Of a DNA stretch of 64,000 nt, positions 42,115 to 54,756 are shown piece after piece. The stretch comes from Mimachlamys varia (Eukaryota; Mollusca; Bivalvia; Pectinida; Pectinidae), in assembly GCA_947623455.1 (NCBI GenBank), contig OX392543.1:22008757-22072756 (forward strand), read 5' to 3'. The position numbers and the translations under genes were made by a program. The notes beneath the pieces were generated by a model. That model saw nothing but the letters and a program-made list of their open reading frames with translations. It was not told where the DNA came from and did not search any database. Each line of letters begins with the position of its first letter. Positions within the stretch are counted from its first letter, which is position 1.

Positions 42115-43345
42115 TAAACCCTCCCTAAGACACTAGACCCTCCCTAAGACACTAGACCCTCCCTAAGACACTAGACCCTCCCTAAGACACTAGACCCTCC
42201 CTAAGACACTAGACCATCCCTAAGACACTAGACCATCCCTAAGACCCTAGACCATCCCTAAGACACTAGACCATCCCTAAGATCCTAGACCATCCCTAAG
42301 ACACTAGACCATCCCTAAGATCCTAGACCATCCCTAAGACACTAGACCCTCCCTAAGATCCTAGACCATCCCTAAGACACTAGACCCTCCCTAAGACACT
42401 CGACCCTCCCTAAGACACTAGACCCTCCCTAAGATCCTAGACCATCCCTAAGACACTAGACCATCCCTAAGATCCTAGACCATCCCTAAGACACTAGACC
42501 CTCCCTAAGACACTAGACCCTCCCTAAGACACTAGACCCTCCCTAAGACACTAGACCATCCCTAAGACACTAGACCCTCCCTAAGACACTAGACCATCCC
42601 TAAGACACTAGACCATCCCTAAGACCCTAGACCATCCCTAAGACACTAGACCATCCCTAAGATCCTAGACCATCCCTAAGACACTAGACCATCCCTAAGA
42701 TCCTAGACCATCCCTAAGACACTAGACCCTCCCTAAGATCCTAGACCATCCCTAAGACACTAGACCCTCCCTAAGATCCTAGACCATCCCTAAGACACTA
42801 GACCCTCCCTAAGACACTCGACCCTCCCTAAGACACTAGACCCTCCCTAAGATCCTAGACCATCCCTAAGACACTAGACCATCCCTAAGATCCTAGACCA
42901 TCCCTAAGACACTAGACCCTCCCTTAGACACTAGACCCTCCCTAAGACACTAGACCCTCCCTAAGACACTAGACCATCCCTAAGACACCAGACCCTCCCT
43001 AAGACACTAGACCATCCCTAAGACACTAGACCATACCTAAGACACTGGACCATCCTGAAGGAACTAGATCATCCCTAAGACACTAGACCATCCCTAAGAC
43101 ACTAGACAATCCCTAAGACACTAGTCCATCCCTAAGACACTAGTCCATCCCTAAGATACTAGACCATCCCTAAGATACTAGACCATCCCTAAGATACTAG
43201 ACCATACCTAAGACACTGGACCATCCTGAAGGAACTAGACCATCCCTAAGACACTAGACCATCCCTAAGACACTAGACCATCCTGAAGATCCTAGACCAT
43301 GCCGAAGACACAAAACAATTCCTAAGACATTAGAACTTCCTTGAG
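42115..43345. repeat. 19-bp minisatellite with ~380-bp higher-order repeat
   Basis: About 64 copies of CCCTAAGACACTAGACCAT-type 19-mers (variants CCCT/CCAT and GATCCT/GACACT). The variant order is repeated: the AAGACCCTAG marker occurs at 42241 and 42621 (380 bp, 20 units). The CACTCGACCC marker recurs 418 bp apart (22 units). The right end (43020-43345) decays. Confidence 0.92.
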
Positions 43346-43917
43346 ACACCAGACCATCCCTTTAAATTATTTCGGACACACAAGGCGTTTCTTATCTATG
43401 ATATTACCCAACATGCCTATTAACTGTTAGCTTCTTCTACGGATTATGAAACTGTTTCTACTTTTAAGCCAAGCTTAAAATTTCATTAAAAATCCATTTT
43501 CACTAACAGATGAGAAAATTGGACCCAACCAAATCTAATTGTTCATGTTGTACTAAACACTGTCCTTACTGGGTACAAGCCACCCAGCTCCCGCAGCACA
43601 ATAGAAACATCCCCGTCCACGCCAAAGATAATAGCAGTCCGTTGGAGAAACAATATTGAATTATCAGTAGGAATTGGAGGAAAGGTCAGGTTGTTTTTAG
43701 ACGCTGTAATGAGGTAATTTCATTTGTTGTGTTGGCATCTAACTTAGCAGTTGTCTCTGTGTGCGTAACACTTGTACAATTATATACCTCCCTGAAGACG
43801 GAAACCTATCACAGCATCTCCACAGCACATGTTGTACAGGGACCCATTATAATTCCTAATGAAATGCTCGATGTTACTGCATTATCACAGAGTACAAGCA
43901 GCTTTCCACATGTACAA

Positions 43918-44360
43918 TAATGGATTCCACTTAATATCACCCCTGTTAATATCACATTCCTATTTATATCATGTTTTTCCAAAGAACCATTTCTTGTTTC
44001 TCATTTTTATATAATCTATGTTATTTTATTTGGTTAATATCATGTATTTTGAGGTAAATTCCTCTTAATATCATGTTTTTTTAACCAATCACCTAAAATA
44101 TCCAGAAAATGATGGTGTTTCCGTTGATTTCAGATACAACTTGTACAAAATATTGCTTAGAAAGTAAAAAATATGTTTTTATAATAAAATAATGTTATCT
44201 ATAGATTGAAACATCTTGATATGTACATTGAATATTTTACTCTCAGTTATGGAGATTGGAAATGCACTAGATTTAGTGGAAAAACATGTTTCTCTAAGTA
44301 ATTATAATGTCACATTCATATGTTAATATCATGTTTGCAACATGATATAAAGCGGAATGC
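43918..44360 (+). mobile_element. dispersed ~440-490-bp element, copy 1
   Basis: TGGATTCCACTTAATATCAC at the left through TACAACTTGTACAAAATATT, TGCACTAGATTTAGTGGAAA to TGATATAAAGCGGAATGCTC. It is the reverse complement of 55367-55858. Both ends carry inverted CACTTAATATCA/TGATATAAAG-like sequence. No ORF. Confidence 0.75.
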
Positions 44361-44394
44361 TCTTTACTAGTTTATAATTAAATTCAGCATCTTT

Positions 44395-44494
44395 TACTCA
44401 ATTACCCCTGAAATTTTTCAATGACTATTCCAAGACCTTTGAATCAGCTAGAACAGTTCAAATCTGTCTTTCGCTTGGCTAAGGGTTAATAAGT
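44395..44494. mobile_element. palindromic mini-MITE, copy 10
   Basis: ACTCAATTACCCCTGAAATT at the left; right side degenerated (GGCTAAGGGTTAATAAGTT). Confidence 0.65.
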
Positions 44495-44526
44495 TATATA
44501 GAGCCATTATTTATCAAAATAGATGG

Positions 44527-44680
44527 TCTTATTGGGGAGGAAACTGGAGTACTCGTAGAAAATTCATGTGGTCAGGCGGGACTGACACCTATACCTTTTC
44601 ACGTCTGGACGGAGAATCGAACCCCGGCCGCCTTGGTGAAAGGCAAGTGCGCTATATCCAATGCACCACCCGACCGCCCC
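44527..44680 (-). mobile_element. SINE family 1, truncated copy 3
   Basis: Reverse copy with CGGTCGGGTGGTGCATTGGA, CCAAGGCGGCCGGGGTTCGA; lacks the AT tail. Confidence 0.8.
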
Positions 44681-44699
44681 GCTTATATGTTTGAATCTT

Positions 44700-46035
44700 G
44701 ATGACTTTCAGATTTCAAGTCTACTTTATAGTGCATATGACATTTCATTTTGATGCCAAAATCCATTTACAAAATGTAGCACAGGACTTGACAATAACTC
44801 AAATTTCAAATAATTGTTCTTAAATAATTTTTCTTTGTTGAAAACAGGAACTGTAAGCCAGTTATACCTTATACAGATTTTACTTTTTAAAACAAACACA
44901 TCTAAAAATCATGAAAGATTAAAATTTGTATAAAAATGTAGCTTAAACGATTTTACAGTTTTCAAGTCTGCTTTCTATCGACAGGAAAAACCTTGTCCGC
45001 TAATATAAATCACCAGATGGGCTTTCAACACCTTATGTGTCAGACTGTATGCACGGATCCCCGCTAATCTTTGAGTAAACATTCACGGAAACATTCAAAT
45101 GGCTACAGGATAATAGTTTAAACGTTCAGACCCTTTTCAACCTCCCAGTCTGGTTTAAATTGATTTAAAACGGGTGTGAGAAAAAATAACTTTTCCTAAG
45201 AGATAATGTATTGATGTGAGCTCCTGACCGATGCAAACATTAACATGTGAATAAAAGTCTCGGGCCAAAGCCTGGTCAGCAAACAGTGTCCTTAGTTCTG
45301 CTGACCAGTCCAGAGAAATGTTTGTGGGACCAAAACGACAGGTACTTAATACCTGACCAGCTTGATGATAAATTCACAGATTCATTTTTTGCCATATATG
45401 TCATAAAATTTCACTTAAACCAAATATGTAGAGATTCGCACAATAACCATATATAAGGATTACATTAAAATATTGTCATTTTTTTTCTAAGAAATCAAAG
45501 AAAAACTCATTTTTCACGATTTTCACAAATAATATGTTAAGCTTTCCTACCATGGAATAATTCCGCGTGGTTGTATGTGCTGGACACTCGAGAACAATAC
45601 AGACTTTGTACTGAGTAATTGTACTTTTGTACCTGTGTCAGTATTTAACACCTGGCTTCTCCGAGGGTAGCCGTAAGCGGCAGGAATAACACAGCGATCA
45701 CGCCCGGGCTTAAATAAATACACATTGTATCAATATTCCAGGTGTAAGCATACAATACACCTTAAATTAATCAACAAGCATTCAAATGTACAGGTGGTCA
45801 CTTGTGGACCCAAGCCCACAACAAGGTCTTAATAATAATAATAGCACTTCAGCTTAGGTGTGTTACAGTTTACAAGTAGATTTGTCTATGAACAACCATT
45901 AATTATTATTACCTGCCATGGCAATAATGATCCAGGTGTGGGTTACGTACACACGTAAAACATTTAAATATCATTTCACTATATACCAAACGGACCAACT
46001 ATTGGTGTATGCAGTGTAAAAAGCAGAAAGAGAAA
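44700..46035. other. non-coding stretch, no gene established
   Basis: Two minus-strand fragments with signal-peptide-like reading were noted (see rejected list) but neither joins exon A in frame. No repeat array. Confidence 0.4.
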
Positions 46036-46045
46036 ATGTAACTGT

Positions 46046-46124
46046 TGAGACAGGGATTCGAACCCAGAATCCTTCAAACTCTAGACAGCAAGCTGTATCA
46101 GTAGAGCTACCTGCAGGTCTCCGA
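46046..46124 (-). mobile_element. tRNA-like SINE head, family 3
   Basis: Reverse strand GGAGACCTGCAGGTAGCTCT ... CTGGGTTCGAATCCCTGTCTC: the A-box region TAGCTCTACTGATACAGC and a perfect B box GGGTTCGAATCCC. The acceptor stem does not close, so it is a SINE/tRNA pseudogene rather than a tRNA gene. Confidence 0.6.
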
Positions 46125-46539
46125 CATATAACCAAACCCATGCCCAACACCCAGTCCAGTAACGTAGACATAACACAGATATGGGGGACTGCACCTGCAA
46201 AACTGTGAACTTTGAAATATACAGTAAAACCCTACTTACTTGAACAAGTGGGGACCCCATCAATAGTTCGAGGAAAACATAGTATTCAAGTAATTTTTAA
46301 CTTTTAACAAAGATTCTACTCCAGAGAAACGAAAAACAATTTAATTTTTAAAATTTTCTAAATTTTCCCAATACATGGTTTTTATTATAAGCACACGTGT
46401 ATGCATTTTTAAGACCACTGTACTAGCTCGCATGTCCGCTTATTAGGTCGAATATGTTAATTAGTCCAGGTATTTATCAGGGGGTTTTGGGAATCGGACC
46501 CTGAGATCAAATTCGGAAAAATTGATCGACATAACAGCT

Positions 46540-46760
46540 ATTTGGGAAATTTTGGCAGCACTATTATAACAACTAAATACATTATTTATTTTCTAAATTA
46601 CTATTTAAAGCACTATTTAAACCAATTTTTTTTCAAGTGTCTGAATTGGGAATTTTTAAGAGGAAATTTGGGGAAAATCACACCTTTTTTTCATTGGGAA
46701 TGGGTTCATTTACTGGACCTAAAAAGAGGGGTGATAAAGCCCTGTAGTCTTTTTACAAGA
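46540..46760. repeat. diverged dispersed element (GGGAAT...GGGTT phrases)
   Basis: AATTGGGAATTTTTAAGAGG and TTGGGAATGGGTTCATTTAC resemble stretches at 26210-26300 and 55250-55310. A 120-codon open frame across it is AT-rich and featureless, so it is not called a gene. Confidence 0.4.
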
Positions 46761-47541
46761 ATGGTTGAAAATAGTCAGTGTTTGTTTAAATATTTTATTT
46801 CAGAATTATGCACCCTGTTCATTAAATCTGTTGCTTTAATTCTCAATTTTTCCACAACTTTCAACTTTCTTAATTTTATAAGCCATTTAACGATCAAAGT
46901 CTGAAGTTTCACCGCTCACAATGGTACGTATATCAATTTTTTTTATTCTTGCTCTCACTTTCAAACATCTGTCAAACACCTTGGAGAATTAAAATTTTAA
47001 AATTTGTGTTTCAATATGATTTAAAATTTTCCTTTCATTAGCGATATTCAATAGCCAATGTTGACAGGTGTTAGTGAAATTAAAACCAGCATGTTACATA
47101 CATTGTATGTACGTATTAATCCAAACAATTCTTTAAGAAACGAATCCAGCAAACTTCCACCTGTATTCCTTTCATCATAAATTTAACACCTTTTCATGCG
47201 TGGAAATCACAAATTACTTTTTATCCTTTCATATCAATTTTCATTTTACTTTTAAAATGAATATTTTCATGTAATGCATTTTCACTTGTCTGCCCATATA
47301 AAATGGTACCTGTATTTGTTTCATTTCAGTGTGAAAAAAAAAGAAAGTTCTATAAAAATATGAATTTGAAAATGAAATTGAGAATATTGATATTTGAGTT
47401 GGACGAACTAAACAGTGATAATATTATGAACTGCAAATTGCAGTAGAACCGTACAGACAAATTGTATCAAGATCTATTGAGGTTTAATTATTAATACATT
47501 TGTCCAAAATCCTCTACAAATTTAAAACAGGATCCAATCCT

Positions 47542-47630
47542 CAAATCATTCAACCCTGAAATTTCATAATAAACTATATTCCAGCCTTTAAATTGGAAGA
47601 ATTCAAAGTTGTTTTCAGGAGACGTATGTG
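47542..47630. mobile_element. palindromic mini-MITE, copy 11
   Basis: CAAATCATTCAACCCTGAAA at the left, GTTTTCAGGAGACGTATG at the right (right end decayed). Confidence 0.65.
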
Positions 47631-48563
47631 TCAAATGGTACAGAATTCATTCTTTTAATTTACCCAAGAAATCTTGATGAAATTGATAAAATCAATGATG
47701 GAATTGTACTGAAACTGCAATATTTCTCAGACCACCACGTGCACCACCACAGCAAATGAACAGGAATGTAACGATGTACATCTCCCGATGGGCAATAAAA
47801 GCTATCAATGTATAATTGAACATCTCCAGTTGTTCCAATAAGAAATTCCGCTTTGGGAATAGACTAGAACTAATTTCCCAATTACTTTTCCCCCTTGATT
47901 GCAATCTTTCAATCAACTGTTGTTTGTTTGTTAAAAAAGATTTTGTCTGAAATTGCTTCACACAAAGCAATTCTCGTTTTAAAAAGTTTATCGATTTTCC
48001 AAAAGGGAATTTTAATTATCTGCTGTCGGTTCCAATAGAAAACTACGATCTGTAGCAGTATGGCAATTTTAAAGAAAAATGAAAATTTTCTTGAAGTGCA
48101 ATGTCTTTGTTGCAACTTTTTGTGCAGGTTTCAAATACATGTATAATTAAAGGTGATAAGTTTACACTAACCAGATTTTACTCTGAAACTTTATTTTTTT
48201 TATTTTTTTTATTCTTTTAGATTATCAAAACACAGAAATAAAATTTAAACTTTCTATTTATTTAAAATTTAAAATTCATGATGCTTGAGAGGTATTCTGG
48301 TATATCACTAGATTATTTTTTATGGCCTGCATGAAATTTAGGATTTTGTCTCATGAAACAGATACGCTACACATTGGAGCATTATATAGTGGACAGTTAA
48401 GGTTTATAGATATGAGGTCCAGGGTTTGACTCGGCTCCAAACTATTAACACATGCATTCTTTGCTCCAGTTTCTCCAATTTCTTTTCTAATTCAGAAACC
48501 AGGGTAGCAGAAGTTGTTCAAGATTCCAAAAAATGAAAAGAAAACAAGAGGACACAGTCTACC

Positions 48564-48740
48564 ATTACTAAGAAGAAGTTAACTAAATTTGAGAAAATAT
48601 TCTTTCAGTGAGCGGGTTGTTAACCATTGGAACTCTCTTCCTAATGCTGTCATTACATCACCAACTATCAAAACGTTTGAATCCCGATTGGATAAGCATC
48701 CAGGGGACACGCTGAATGTAATTAAAACCATGAGATAGAC
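48564..48740 (+). pseudogene. LINE ORF2 C-terminal fragment (non-LTR reverse transcriptase end)
   Basis: Plus-strand frame LNLRKYSFSERVVNHWNSLP then NAVITSPTIKTFESRLDKH and a stop (TAG at 48736-48738). The pattern 'RKYFFS-RVVN-WNSLP--VV-A-S---FK-RLD' is the conserved C-terminus of CR1/Jockey-like LINE ORF2 proteins. A TAA lies just upstream of LNLRK in this frame, so only a 5'-truncated relic remains. The trailing TATTATTATTAT stretch at 48827 may be its tail. Confidence 0.75.
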
Positions 48741-48849
48741 AATAACGAACTGATCCGTATTTGTGAAAAAAAACTCATAGACATATTGATCTGGATATAT
48801 ATATAGGCTAATATTGCCTGAGTCCAGTATTATTATTATATTAAAAATA

Positions 48850-50985
48850 ATTACGACCAGTTGGAAAACTTGTTTTGTAATTATTTAAAAAGGATGGAGT
48901 GCAATTGATACTTGCTGTGGAAGCTTAGATACAGAAACTGTAATTAAATGCAGTTATATTATTTAGTGTAATGTTTTTCAGCACAAAAATCACTAAATAA
49001 AATTGCCGCTAATAAATATGTACATTTAAAGTATATAGAAACAGCTGTACCATTTTAGGCCGCTTCTAAACTTTCAGACTTTTCCTTTAAAAAAAGCAAT
49101 TTTCAGAGACACTCGATCAGGGGACACACCGAAATCTGTTATCTATAGGTACTTGAAGGCAGCTTAAGATCTAAGACTATTAATTTAAAGGCGAGGTAGA
49201 GTTTGGGGTAAAACATTCACATCAGGCACACCTTACAGGTTCATGACTTTCAAATTTTATACGTATTATCATAACTGGCCAGAGGTCTCGAAACCAAATT
49301 GAAGTAATAACCTGCAGATTACTGCTTTAGTAATATAATTTATAAATCAGAAAGTATGAAAGGGTTATACGATAAAACGCCTTCCTTGTGTGCGTACTTG
49401 TTCGCGTCTCATCGTCATTCAGATCGTCGCTCTTGGGATAAAACTTCCAAGTGTAAACCAATTTAATGAAAGTCAGTAAGAGACGTGTTGGGATTAGTCG
49501 CGGTCCAGTGATCTTTTGTCCCTATCCTGGTGAATCCTTTGAAGGCGAGTAATTCATTGGATTACCATCATACAACGACATGTCACACTGACTTAGGTCT
49601 GATACACATGCTCTTCTGGTAGCCCAACATCCCCCCCCCCCACCCTCCACTTCCATTCCAAGTTTTTGAAACACCTTTGTTAACGAGGGAACCCCAGGTG
49701 TTCCCGTACCAAACGCTACATCTGACAGGCTTAGGGTACATTCAAATCAAATCCAACAAAAGACCAAACTCACGTGTTGTAAATTAAACAACCATATATA
49801 TCCTCTTAGAAAAGTGTGTGTACATACAGTCCGTATTAAACACAAAATCCCTGCATCTGTGGTGAGCTATTATAACTTAAAGGTTCATTTCATGCAGATA
49901 AAATAGTAGGAAATAAAAAATTCCTAGTAAATCTCGGCCATTGATTATTGAAAAGCCTACACAAGATATAAGGGAGCATTTCTAATCCTGTGACAATAAA
50001 TATATTTGATCTCATCATAATATTTGTACCGATCTCTGGTCTGCTGTGATTTGATGTAGATGAGTCAGTGCTGTCCCTTTATGGGTTTGTAACTTTCCGG
50101 GTGAGCTAATGACTCAAATTCAGTAGGAAGGAGTTTCTGTCACAAAATACTGCACCTCCCCTGCTATTTACTGGGGTGCGCATGTTGATCTACCTGTGTG
50201 TCGTATAGTTAGATTGACACTACATATACATGTATCGCAAACAGTATTATAAATATTTCAAAGATTTAAAATCTTCAGTGAAACATGTATTTAAAACTAC
50301 TATAGATATTAAAATAAAGGAAATAATTAAACATTATTTCCCTAAAATTGATTCTCTTTAAATATGCAAACATTTTTTTTTAGTAAAGATCATGATAAGT
50401 GAACTGCATTATTTTTCTTCTTTTGCCAATTTTGAACAAAAATTACAAAAAAACTACATAATTCATTTGTACACGATTTGTTGTGGTGTATTACAGAATT
50501 AATTTAATTTGAGCTTATTATAATGAGTGACCATGAAGGTACATGTAGCATATACTGCTGCAATCTGTTAAATAACGAAAGATAAGCTTAAGTGTGCATC
50601 ATTTCATCAGAACCTTACGCTACAATCTGTTTAACAAGGGGTAGCTAATTTGTGAGCATGGATATCGAAAGTGTCCTGCTACAATCTGTATAATAATGAA
50701 AGCTTAAGTAAGCATGAACTTATGCTACAATCTGTTTAACAAGAGGTGGGCTTATCAAAGAGCATGCACTCACCATTTTATCAGCTACATTATTGTTTAA
50801 TACAGGGATGTACAGTATAGGGTTAGGTCTTTCACGTGTAAACTGGTTTTATTAACAAGAATTTCTAGTTGACACTGAAATGAGCTTTTTAAGGGACAGG
50901 TGCTGTTTGTTTGTAAATTTGTCTCAAAACTGGGCATATCATTCTGAGCTTGAGTTGTTATAACCACTTGCAATTGTAAACTTTG
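48850..50985. other. intergenic AT-rich sequence, no gene seen
   Basis: A C-run (CCCCCCCCCC at 49631) and a loosely repeated CTACAATCTGTTTAACAAG phrase (50555-50745, four imperfect copies) are the only structure noted. Confidence 0.45.
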
Positions 50986-50988
50986 GAT

Positions 50989-51372
50989 TTAAAGGCCCAA
51001 TATACGTAACTTTCGGCAAATCTTGAAGCGAAAATCAAGCCTAAAAACTGATTTTATTTATAGATTTAGTTAAGATTAACTGATATCAGCAATATTCAAG
51101 ATGAATTCTTTTGTGGTTACCAGTACAGCAGCAGTTGAATCTCAGTATTTGTAAACACGCATCCATTTTGAACCGTCTTCTCACTTCGGTTTGTTGTTGA
51201 AGTGGGCTCCACCGGAATTATTTTCAATTCTCTGTCAAGACTTTCTTGTTAGTTACCGGTCGGGTTTACTTCGTTTTAGGCTTATTTTTTGCATGGGTAT
51301 CAACTGGATTTTTTTTCAGAATTTTTCAGAATCACGAAAAAATTCCTAAAGTTACGTATATTGGGCCTTTAA
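50989..51372. mobile_element. TTAA-flanked MITE, copy C
   Basis: TTAA|AGGCCCAATATACGTAACTT ... AAGTTACGTATATTGGGCCT|TTAA, same orientation as copies B and D. Confidence 0.87.
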
Positions 51373-51501
51373 GGAGATGTACTATTTGGTTAGGTTTACT
51401 ACTGATAACTTTTAGTTATAACAGTGCAGTGCTGATCCATGGTAAATTTGGTTTAGAAGAGTTTTTACCTGATACACAGGTATAGTTTAAGGTTTTTTGT
51501 T

Positions 51502-51680
51502 AGGAGGCACAGTGGTCTAGTGGTAGAATGCCCGGAGCTGGTGATCGAAGGGTTGCGAGTTCGAGTCCTGACCCTGGCACTTGTGTTGTATTCTTGAGCA
51601 AGATGCTTTATTCCGCTTGTTCTAGTCTAATCATGATCAGCTGTAAATCAGTACATGGTTGGGCAGTGGTATTATTTACC
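51502..51680 (+). mobile_element. SINE family 2, copy 2
   Basis: AGGAGGCACAGTGGTCTAGT GGTAGAATGCC (A-box region), GTTGCGAGTTCGAGTCCTGA (B box), TTCTTGAGCAAGATGCTTTA body and CAGCTGTAAATCAGTACATG end. Confidence 0.85.
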
Positions 51681-52236
51681 ACTAGTAAACTCTATTTAAC
51701 ATTATTTTGAGATTTTGGTTACCGAACAAATTTTCTTTAATTACAGTACATCGTAACTGGTAATTCTGGAAGGCATAGGCCTGGGGTTAAAGCCAAAATT
51801 GACATCAAATAATGGTCAAGCTTTCTCATCAAGCTGACAAATCATACACAGTACCAAGATGGAGTCTGCAGCACATATGTTATGTATTGCTATATATCTT
51901 ACAAGATGCATAAAATATGTTTTCAACATGTGCATGGTCGAAATTACGCATGCTGGATTTCACTTTTTTATACCTGCAGCTGTACAAAGTCTACACAATA
52001 TCAGCACTAATTGTACAAAGCTATACGTATATAGCCTAATTATAGATCCAACGCAGGGAAACAACTGCAGAACAAAGATATTCTGCCAACATCCGATTTC
52101 TATAAAGCCTCTGGACAAAAATCTATCAAAGAGAAATATCTATATGTAAATGACTATAAACACCATCCTTCGTATAATCTTTATTATTCTAAAGGATGAC
52201 TGCTACCTGCAAGTACAAACATAATATAATGATCAG

Positions 52237-52629
52237 TTAAAGGCCCAATATACGTAACTTTCGGCAAAACTTGAAGTGAAAATTAAGCTTAATAACTTAT
52301 TATATTTATACATTTAGCTAAGATTAACCGATATCAGCAATATTCAAGATGGATTCTTCTGCGGTTACCGGTACAGCAGCAGTTGAAACTCAGTATTTGT
52401 AAACACGCGTCCATTTTGAACAGTCTTCCAACTCCGGTTTGTTGTTGAAGTGGGCTCCACCTGAATTATTTTCAATTCTTTGGATTTTTCTGTCAAGAGT
52501 TTCTTGTTAGTTACCGCCCAGGTTTACTTCGATTTAGGCTTATTTTTGCATAGTTATCAACTGAATTTTTTTTCAGAATTTTTCAGAATCACGAAAAATT
52601 TCCTGAAGTTACGTATATTGGGCCTTTAA
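52237..52629. mobile_element. TTAA-flanked MITE, copy D
   Basis: 393 bp between TTAA repeats; best-preserved copy with AGGCCCAATATACGTAACTT termini. It lies about 860 bases from copy C in the same orientation. Confidence 0.88.
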
Positions 52630-52944
52630 TATGTAGTTGAAATTTGTAATTTTCTCAAATAATGAAGTCGGTACAAGAAATATAATGAATATTGTATATT
52701 CCATTTTTTTTAAAAATTTTCACTGGCTGCTTGAATCCACATTAAATCTCGCAAGGAAAATAAAAATAAGTTTGAATTTGTTCGAGAACACTAACATGTA
52801 CATGTATCTTGACTTTCCAGGATTGGTCAACGATGATGATAATTCAAGGTTCCTATGTACCGCTTTTCACAACTTATAGTTTCTCAGTTGACCACAAATT
52901 ATTATTCTTGGTTATAGTTATAGGGCCTTAATAACCAGCTCTCT

Positions 52945-53115
52945 TGCCAGTGCTCACAGCTGGTACTCTATAATTTCTGACACTACACCCATCCACGTAC
53001 TCATTTACAGCTGAGTAGACTGGAACAAGCAGAGTAAAGCATCTTGGTTAAAGACACAACATACTACCGTTCTGCGATTCGTACGTGCAGCACTTTGGTC
53101 ACAAGCCCAACATCT
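52945..53115 (-). mobile_element. SINE family 2, copy 3
   Basis: Reverse copy with TGAGTACGTGGATGGGTGTA, CAGCTGTAAATGAGTACGTG and GTCTACTCAGCTG; the B-box area is degraded. Confidence 0.75.
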
Positions 53116-53129
53116 TATAAATAATAATA

Positions 53130-53358
53130 ATTTTATTTATTTAATTAAGAAACAAGTTATCCAACTTATATATACCACTCTTGTTAGCCCTGATGTTAGC
53201 GTGTGAGAAGTCTTGTTGTTGGAGGAAACCGGAGTACCCGGAAAAAACCCATGTGGTCGGGCAGGTGACCACATACCTTTTCACATCCGGTCGGGGAATC
53301 AAACCCTGTCGCCTTCGTGACAGGCAAATGCCCATATCCACTGCACTACCAAACCACT
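53130..53358 (-). mobile_element. SINE family 1, copy 4
   Basis: Reverse copy abutting SINE family 2 copy 3. Contains GACAGGGTTTGATTCCCCGA and TACTCCGGTTTCCTCCAACA. Confidence 0.82.
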
Positions 53359-53415
53359 CAACATCTTAATTACCAGTAGAAAACCATGCCATACATCTAA
53401 CAGCTAGGTCAATAT

Positions 53416-53480
53416 TTTTTCAATGCCTCTACAAGGAGTCGAACCCAGGACCTCCAGTTTACTATAGTTTTACACTCCAC
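53416..53480 (-). mobile_element. tRNA-like SINE head fragment
   Basis: GGAGGTCCTGGGTTCGACTCCTTGTAGAGG on the reverse strand, split as GGAGGTCCTGGGTTCGACTC and CTTGTAGAGG. B box only. Confidence 0.45.
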
Positions 53481-54756
53481 CAATTCAAATCCACTTTAGA
53501 GAAATACTCCCTAGTCGAGTAAGTTGAAAGTGTCTAGTAATTTTTTGATCTGCAGGGTGACACAATGTCCTTCTGCAGGAACAAACTCGTCCCAAGTTTT
53601 CCAGGATAGATTAATTTCGTAAGTATGTACATATCATATGGCATGTTTTCAAATTTTCAAAGGCCCTATGTGGGTACCAAATTGACAATGTCATTCTTTT
53701 TACAATGCCTTCTTCAGGAGTCTAACTCAGATTTACTAATGCTTTACCAAATGATCGCGAACTTGAAGAAAAATGATCTCCATATACAGATATATAGACG
53801 AGTTGGGTAAAGGCAATCAATTAAAGCAACTAGTACAATTCACTAAGGTGACATTTGCACCTTACATAATAAGAGCAGTGGTAACATTTATTCCATGAAA
53901 ATAAACATTTTATTTAATCAACTAGAATACAAATTCATATGACTCATACTTCAAAAAATTTATTTCCCTCATTATCAAGCTTACTAAAATTCTGAATTTA
54001 GAAAATATGAAATATCCGTCTGTATACATATGTACATGTATAACACACCATGGACTTGTCTGATGGGCTCAATGTATGACAGCCAAGTGCTGCGTGAGCT
54101 TTATATGAAAACCACCCCACTGTCTGATAGATAACCCATATTGTTTGTACTCCAAACGCCGGTAACTTTCTGTATAATTACATGTACATATGTACCAATG
54201 GTAAAGTGATTAGGTGTGGGACTAAACTGATAAGAAAAGTCACAGCATGCTCTACACTCTTCCATCAGGAATATGACCCGTGGGCCGAGTTACTCATACT
54301 TCAAATTTAACAAGGCGGTTCTACAGGGTTGTCATACACCTAAAAACAGTTGTTTTTTTTTTAAATATGTACTTTCAATAAGATGAAATCAGCACAAAAC
54401 TTCAATGCTTTAAGATATCAGCTTATAAATTTCAGAATTTTCAGACACGTGCAAACTTACATCAAGTCCAGTAAAAGGTTTTAAATATATTAAAACATGT
54501 ATATATAATTGTTACTGTCTAGGTTTATTGTATGTTGTATTTATCATGATGTTGGGAAAGGGCGTTTCATAAGTTGACATAACTTTTGCCCAATCCTCTT
54601 GTCGTTTTCGTGACAATAAAATATGTTTAAACTAACTATCAGCTTAAATTCCAATATTTTCAATGTCTTAATCAAAGTTTCAAGGTCTATTTTCCTTTTA
54701 TAATTATACTGGTAATCTGATATCCCCGTTTCCTAAAATATATATATCTATAACCT

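Noticed and set aside
42115..43345. Interstitial telomeric repeat, because each unit contains CCCTAA
   Set aside because: Only one CCCTAA per 19-bp unit and no consecutive hexamers; chance overlap with the unit sequence.
41690..43345. CRISPR array
   Set aside because: Eukaryotic context; units are contiguous with no unique spacers.
45652..45725. Minus-strand MCIYLSPGVIAVLFLPLTAT-like signal peptide with donor CCAG|GTGTTA as receptor exon 1
   Set aside because: It ends in phase 2. Joined to exon A it gives AGC TGA, a stop. It would need an extra linking exon that I could not find.
45913..45965. Minus-strand THTWIIIAMA with donor GCAG|GTAATA, which joins exon A in frame (…AMA-ADKF)
   Set aside because: Splice phase and signal-cleavage look fit, but there is a stop upstream with no ATG and no acceptor between, so it cannot be translated as it stands.
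46046..46124. tRNA gene
   Set aside because: A and B boxes are present but the acceptor stem does not pair, and the copies at 57345, 53416 and 15814 suggest SINE heads.
46542..46904. 120-codon plus-strand ORF
   Set aside because: Low-complexity AT-rich coding (F, L, I, N, K) across a diverged dispersed element.
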